Shown: positions 60,950-64,000 of the stretch, piece by piece
Layout: every line of letters begins with the position of its first letter
Numbering within the stretch: the first letter of the stretch is position 1
Assembly (NCBI RefSeq): GCF_039954625.1
Contig: NZ_CP157199.1
Location: 3,162,001-3,226,000, forward strand
Direction: 5' to 3'
DNA from: Pontimicrobium sp. SW4
Lineage (GTDB): Bacteria > Bacteroidota > Bacteroidia > Flavobacteriales > Flavobacteriaceae
DNA length: 64,000 bases
Notes under the pieces: generated by a model
Told to the model about the DNA's origin: nothing
Seen by the model: the letters and a program-made list of their open reading frames with translations, nothing else
Database searches by the model: none
Translations under genes and position numbers: made by a program

Positions 60950-61708
60950 TTAAAGACTTTTATTTACAGTGACACTATTAGCTTGAGCAGTTGGAAATAC
61001 TAACAAATCAGCAATATTAACATGAGAAGGTCTTGAAATTGCAAAATAAATAATATCTGCAATATCTTGTGGTTGTAACGCTTTGTAACCTTTATAAACA
61101 TTATCGGCAATAGCATCACCTTTAAAACGAACTTGCGAAAATTCAGTTTCAACTAGCCCTGGATTAATGGCTGTCACTTTAATGTTAAATGGATTTAAAT
61201 CAATGCGCATTCCATCTGTAATGGCAATAACAGCATGCTTACTAGCACAATAGACATTTCCTTTTGGATAGACTTCTTTTCCAGCTGACGAACCAATATT
61301 TATAATATGTCCAGATTGCCTTTCGGTCATTTGCGGGATTACTGCTTTACTAACATATAATAACCCTTTTACATTAATGTCCATCATAGCATCCCAGTCA
61401 TCAGTGTCACCAGTTTGTATAGGGTCTAAACCATGCGCATTTCCTGCATTGTTAATTAGAATATCTATATGTTTGAAATGTTCTGGAAGTGAAGCGATAG
61501 CATTAAAAACTTCAGTTTTATTTCTAACATCAAAATTTAAAGTAATGACATCGGTTTGTTTTGACAAAGCACTTTTTATGGTATCTAAACGATCTTGTCG
61601 TCGGCCACATAAAATTAATCTAATTCCATGTTTTGCAAATTCATGAGCAGTTGCTCTTCCTATACCACTTGTTGCTCCTGTAATTAATGCTGTTTTATTT
61701 TTATTCAT
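60950..61708 (-). CDS. Short-chain dehydrogenase/reductase (SDR)
   Basis: I start at ATG 61708 (MNKNKTALITGATSGIGRATA), giving 252 residues; the upstream in-frame ATG would add a non-homologous extension. It has the TGATSGIG cofactor motif, NNAG, the active site IGSSAGKEVYPKGNVYCASKHAV (Tyr-x3-Lys) and NPGLVETEF. It oxidises or reduces an alcohol/ketone with NAD(P); the substrate is not predictable. Confidence 0.9.
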   Translation of the reverse strand: MNKNKTALITGATSGIGRATAHEFAKHGIRLILCGRRQDRLDTIKSALSKQTDVITLNFDVRNKTEVFNAIASLPEHFKHIDILINNAGNAHGLDPIQTGDTDDWDAMMDINVKGLLYVSKAVIPQMTERQSGHIINIGSSAGKEVYPKGNVYCASKHAVIAITDGMRIDLNPFNIKVTAINPGLVETEFSQVRFKGDAIADNVYKGYKALQPQDIADIIYFAISRPSHVNIADLLVFPTAQANSVTVNKSL

Positions 61709-61893
61709 TATGTAATAGTAATTTTTAAAAAGTAAGTTTGGATAAATAAGTTTAAAAATAGCAAACAAAAGCTTAAAACTACTTTTAAACAGTGGATTTT
61801 TTAACCAATTATTAACAGCAACACACGAAATATTTTAACAATTTGCGGTGTTGAAAAAGGAGTGTTATATTCACGCATCAAAAAAATAAGAAA

Positions 61894-62898
61894 ATGATAG
61901 AAGATACAGGTACAATTGACATTAAAACGATTAACGAGAAAATAGAAAAAGAGAGTGCTTTTGTTGATTTACTTACTTTAGAAATGAATAAAGTAATTGT
62001 AGGTCAAAAGCACATGATAGAGCGTTTGCTTATCGGTTTACTTGGACAAGGTCATATATTACTTGAAGGCGTTCCTGGGTTGGCAAAAACATTAGCAATT
62101 AATACATTGTCGCAAGCTGTAGATGGTAGTTTTAGTAGAATACAATTTACACCAGATTTGTTGCCTGCAGATGTTGTTGGAACATTAATATACAACATAA
62201 AAGAAAACGATTTTTCTATTAAAAAAGGACCAATCTTTGCAAATTTTGTATTAGCTGATGAGATTAACCGAGCGCCAGCAAAAGTGCAATCAGCTTTATT
62301 AGAAGCAATGCAGGAAAAGCAAGTAACTATTGGTGATGAAACGTTTATTTTAGACAAACCATTTTTGGTAATGGCAACTCAAAACCCTGTAGAACAAGAA
62401 GGGACTTATCCTTTACCTGAAGCACAGGTGGATCGTTTTATGCTAAAAACGGTTATTGATTATCCAAAAATGGATGAAGAACAACTTATAGTTCGCGCCA
62501 ATTTAAGAGGAGGCTTCGAAAAAATTAATCCAGTGGTCTCAGTTACACAAATTCTTAATGCTCAAAAAGCAGTAAGAGAAGTTTATATGGACGAAAAAAT
62601 TGAAAAATACATCTTGGATATTGTTTTCGCGACACGTTATCCAGAGAAATATAAATTAGCCGATTTAAAACCACTTATTTCATTTGGAGCATCTCCACGT
62701 GGAAGTATTAATCTTGCAAACGCAGCAAAGTGTTATGCATTTATCAAGCGTAGAGGTTATGTGATTCCTGAAGATGTTCGTGCAGTTGTACATGATGTAT
62801 TGCGCCACAGAATAGGTATTACTTATGAAGCCGAGGCAGAAAATGTGACTTCAGAAGACATCATCAATAAAATTGTTAACGAGATTGAAGTGCCATAA
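61894..62898 (+). CDS. MoxR-family AAA+ ATPase
   Basis: The 334-residue protein has a Walker A-like LLEGVPGLAKTLAINTL, Walker B FVLADEINRAPAKVQSALLEAM, sensor 1 MATQNPVEQEGTYPLPEAQ and the C-terminal helical lid. MoxR ATPases act as chaperones for VWA-domain partners. It is the first gene of a bat-type operon with a DUF58 gene 106 bp downstream. Confidence 0.93.
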   Translation: MIEDTGTIDIKTINEKIEKESAFVDLLTLEMNKVIVGQKHMIERLLIGLLGQGHILLEGVPGLAKTLAINTLSQAVDGSFSRIQFTPDLLPADVVGTLIYNIKENDFSIKKGPIFANFVLADEINRAPAKVQSALLEAMQEKQVTIGDETFILDKPFLVMATQNPVEQEGTYPLPEAQVDRFMLKTVIDYPKMDEEQLIVRANLRGGFEKINPVVSVTQILNAQKAVREVYMDEKIEKYILDIVFATRYPEKYKLADLKPLISFGASPRGSINLANAAKCYAFIKRRGYVIPEDVRAVVHDVLRHRIGITYEAEAENVTSEDIINKIVNEIEVP

Positions 62899-62911
62899 TC
62901 CCATCCTAAAT

Positions 62912-62988
62912 CCTTCCCTTTGGGAAGGACTTTAAAAGGGTAGTTAAAAATTAAAGTTTTAAAAGCCCTTTCTCCTTTGGAGAGAGGG
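62912..62988. repeat. REP-like palindromes between moxR and DUF58 genes
   Basis: CCTTCCC-TTT-GGGAAGG (62912-62928) is the core of the repeat also found at 50516 and 51033. A second hairpin, CCCTTTCTCC/GGAGAGAGGG (62966-62988, one G:U), follows. The insertion lies between two genes expected to be co-transcribed. Confidence 0.65.
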
Positions 62989-63004
62989 TTGGGAGAGAGG
63001 AAAA

Positions 63005-63871
63005 ATGGATACTAAAGAGTTACTAAAAAAAGTTCGAAAAATTGAGATTAAGACACGTCGTTTGTCTGATCACATATTTGGAGGAGAATACCATTCTACC
63101 TTCAAAGGGCGAGGTATGACCTTTAGTGAAGTACGTCAATATCAATATGGAGATGATGTGCGTAATATAGATTGGAATGTTACAGCTCGAACTAACGAAC
63201 CTCATATTAAGGTTTTTGAAGAAGAAAGGGAGCTGACCATGATGCTAATGGTAGATGTTTCAGGATCTGAATTGTTTGGAACAGTTAACCAATTTAAAAA
63301 TGAAATTGTTACAGAAATTGCGGCAACATTAGCTTTTTCTGCAACTCAAAACAATGATAAAATTGGACTTATTTTATTTTCGGATGAAGTGGAGCTATAT
63401 ATTCCACCAAAAAAAGGACGCTCTCATGTGTTGCGTATTATTCGTGAATTAATTGAGTTTCATCCAAAAAGTAAAAACACAAATTTTGCAGAAGCTTTGA
63501 AGTTTTTGTCAAATGTAATGAAGAAGAAAGCAATTGTTTTTGTACTAAGCGATTTTATTGTGGATGATTATGAACACACATTGAAAATTGCTGCAAAAAA
63601 ACACGACGTTACAGGAATTAGAGTGTATGATAAGCATGAAGAAAGCATTCCAAATCTTGGAATGGTCCAAATGCAAGATGAGGAAACAGGCGAGTTAATG
63701 TTAGTTAATACATCTTCAAAGAAAGTGCGATTGAACTACGGGAAATTTTATAATGAAAAAGTGAATTATTATAAGGATAGTTTTACAAAATCTGGAGCAG
63801 GAGTTATTGATTGTCGTGCCGATGAAAGTTATGTAAAAAAATTGTTAGGATATTTTAAGAGAAGAGGATAA
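63005..63871 (+). CDS. DUF58-domain protein of bat operon
   Basis: The 288-residue protein has the family motif FKGRGMTFSEVRQYQYGDDVRNIDWNVTARTNEPHIKVFEEERELTMMLMVDVSGS, including the DVSGS of the VWA-like MIDAS site. It partners with MoxR in Bat-type systems linked to stress tolerance. It follows moxR and a downstream ORF. Confidence 0.93.
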   Translation: MDTKELLKKVRKIEIKTRRLSDHIFGGEYHSTFKGRGMTFSEVRQYQYGDDVRNIDWNVTARTNEPHIKVFEEERELTMMLMVDVSGSELFGTVNQFKNEIVTEIAATLAFSATQNNDKIGLILFSDEVELYIPPKKGRSHVLRIIRELIEFHPKSKNTNFAEALKFLSNVMKKKAIVFVLSDFIVDDYEHTLKIAAKKHDVTGIRVYDKHEESIPNLGMVQMQDEETGELMLVNTSSKKVRLNYGKFYNEKVNYYKDSFTKSGAGVIDCRADESYVKKLLGYFKRRG

Positions 63872-63878
63872 AAGAGTG

Positions 63879-64000
63879 ATGAATTATAAATTAGAAAATA
63901 TAGATTTTAAAGCAAAAAAGTATAGAACAATTGTTCTGTCTTTTTGCTTTGCGTTATTTTCAATAGTCTCATTTGCACAAAAAATATCTTCATCAATAGA
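63879..64000 (+). CDS. Probable exported protein of the bat operon (3' truncated by window)
   Basis: From ATG 63879 the frame encodes MNYKLENIDFKAKKYRTIVL, then a hydrophobic signal-like stretch ending SIVSFAQKISSS, and runs off the end. It follows the DUF58 gene by 7 bp, where a hypothetical exported protein of the bat operon is usual. Confidence 0.6.
   Translation, partial: MNYKLENIDFKAKKYRTIVLSFCFALFSIVSFAQKISSSI

Overview
The window is chromosomal DNA of a low-GC (roughly 30-33%) member of the Flavobacteriaceae (Bacteroidetes). The evidence is a set of lineage-typical genes: an IPExxxVDY-family protein, the long Bacteroidetes PurF, a viroplasmin-RNase H fusion, an OmpA protein with thrombospondin type-3 repeats, a SusC/TonB-type receptor with a carboxypeptidase-like N-terminus, an AddAB-like pair and a Bat-type MoxR/DUF58 operon. 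Promoters follow the Bacteroidetes pattern (TTTG, about 19 bp, TAnnTTTG). The species cannot be named from this sequence.

Layout. Positions 1-5.6 kb are core genes: the recJ 3' end, an MFS transporter, lpxH, a QueD-like synthase with two tiny membrane ORFs upstream, a MATE pump and a universal stress protein, ending at tRNA-Ala(GGC). From 5.6 to 21.2 kb lies an integrative element of about 15.5 kb inserted in that tRNA. It is bounded by an intact tRNA (attL) and a 49-bp copy of the tRNA 3' half (attR). From 21.2 kb to the end the core chromosome resumes: alpha/beta hydrolase, addB-like, ompA, kbl, addA-like, sod, two tandem small-RNA-like units, purF, a PfkB kinase, RNase H, purN, acpP-fabF-rnc, pyk, a TonB receptor with an AraC regulator, dinB, CYTH and YCII proteins, a PBP1C/alpha-2-macroglobulin cluster, ALDH7, an AlbA_2 protein, an SDR and the start of a bat operon.

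The element is a mobile defence island. At the integrase end (about 17-21 kb) it has a tyrosine recombinase, an unknown 233-aa protein, an excisionase-like HTH protein and a compact protein with family-A polymerase-like motifs. The middle holds a complete type I restriction-modification system split into two transcription units: hsdM-hsdS-(183 aa), and an Abi-type HEPN gene overlapping hsdR. An XRE-type regulator lies upstream, and GTAC-core motifs cluster in front of the regulator and both RM units, which suggests controller-type coordination. An AbiV-like gene follows hsdR. At the attL end sits a compact three-gene operon (78 aa, 258 aa, 363 aa). Its last product is a RES-domain protein, the family of NAD+-consuming toxins, and its promoter carries a strong palindrome between the -33 and -7 boxes. 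No RES-type Xre antitoxin is present, so this operon is the best candidate in the window for an undescribed defence or toxin system.

Other points: the two att copies of the tRNA differ by one compensatory T-stem base pair; an intrinsic-terminator-like hairpin lies inside the first codons of rnc; a DUF559 endonuclease gene is bracketed by palindromic repeats that supply its last codons; and an alpha/beta hydrolase gene terminates on the antisense strand of the tRNA.
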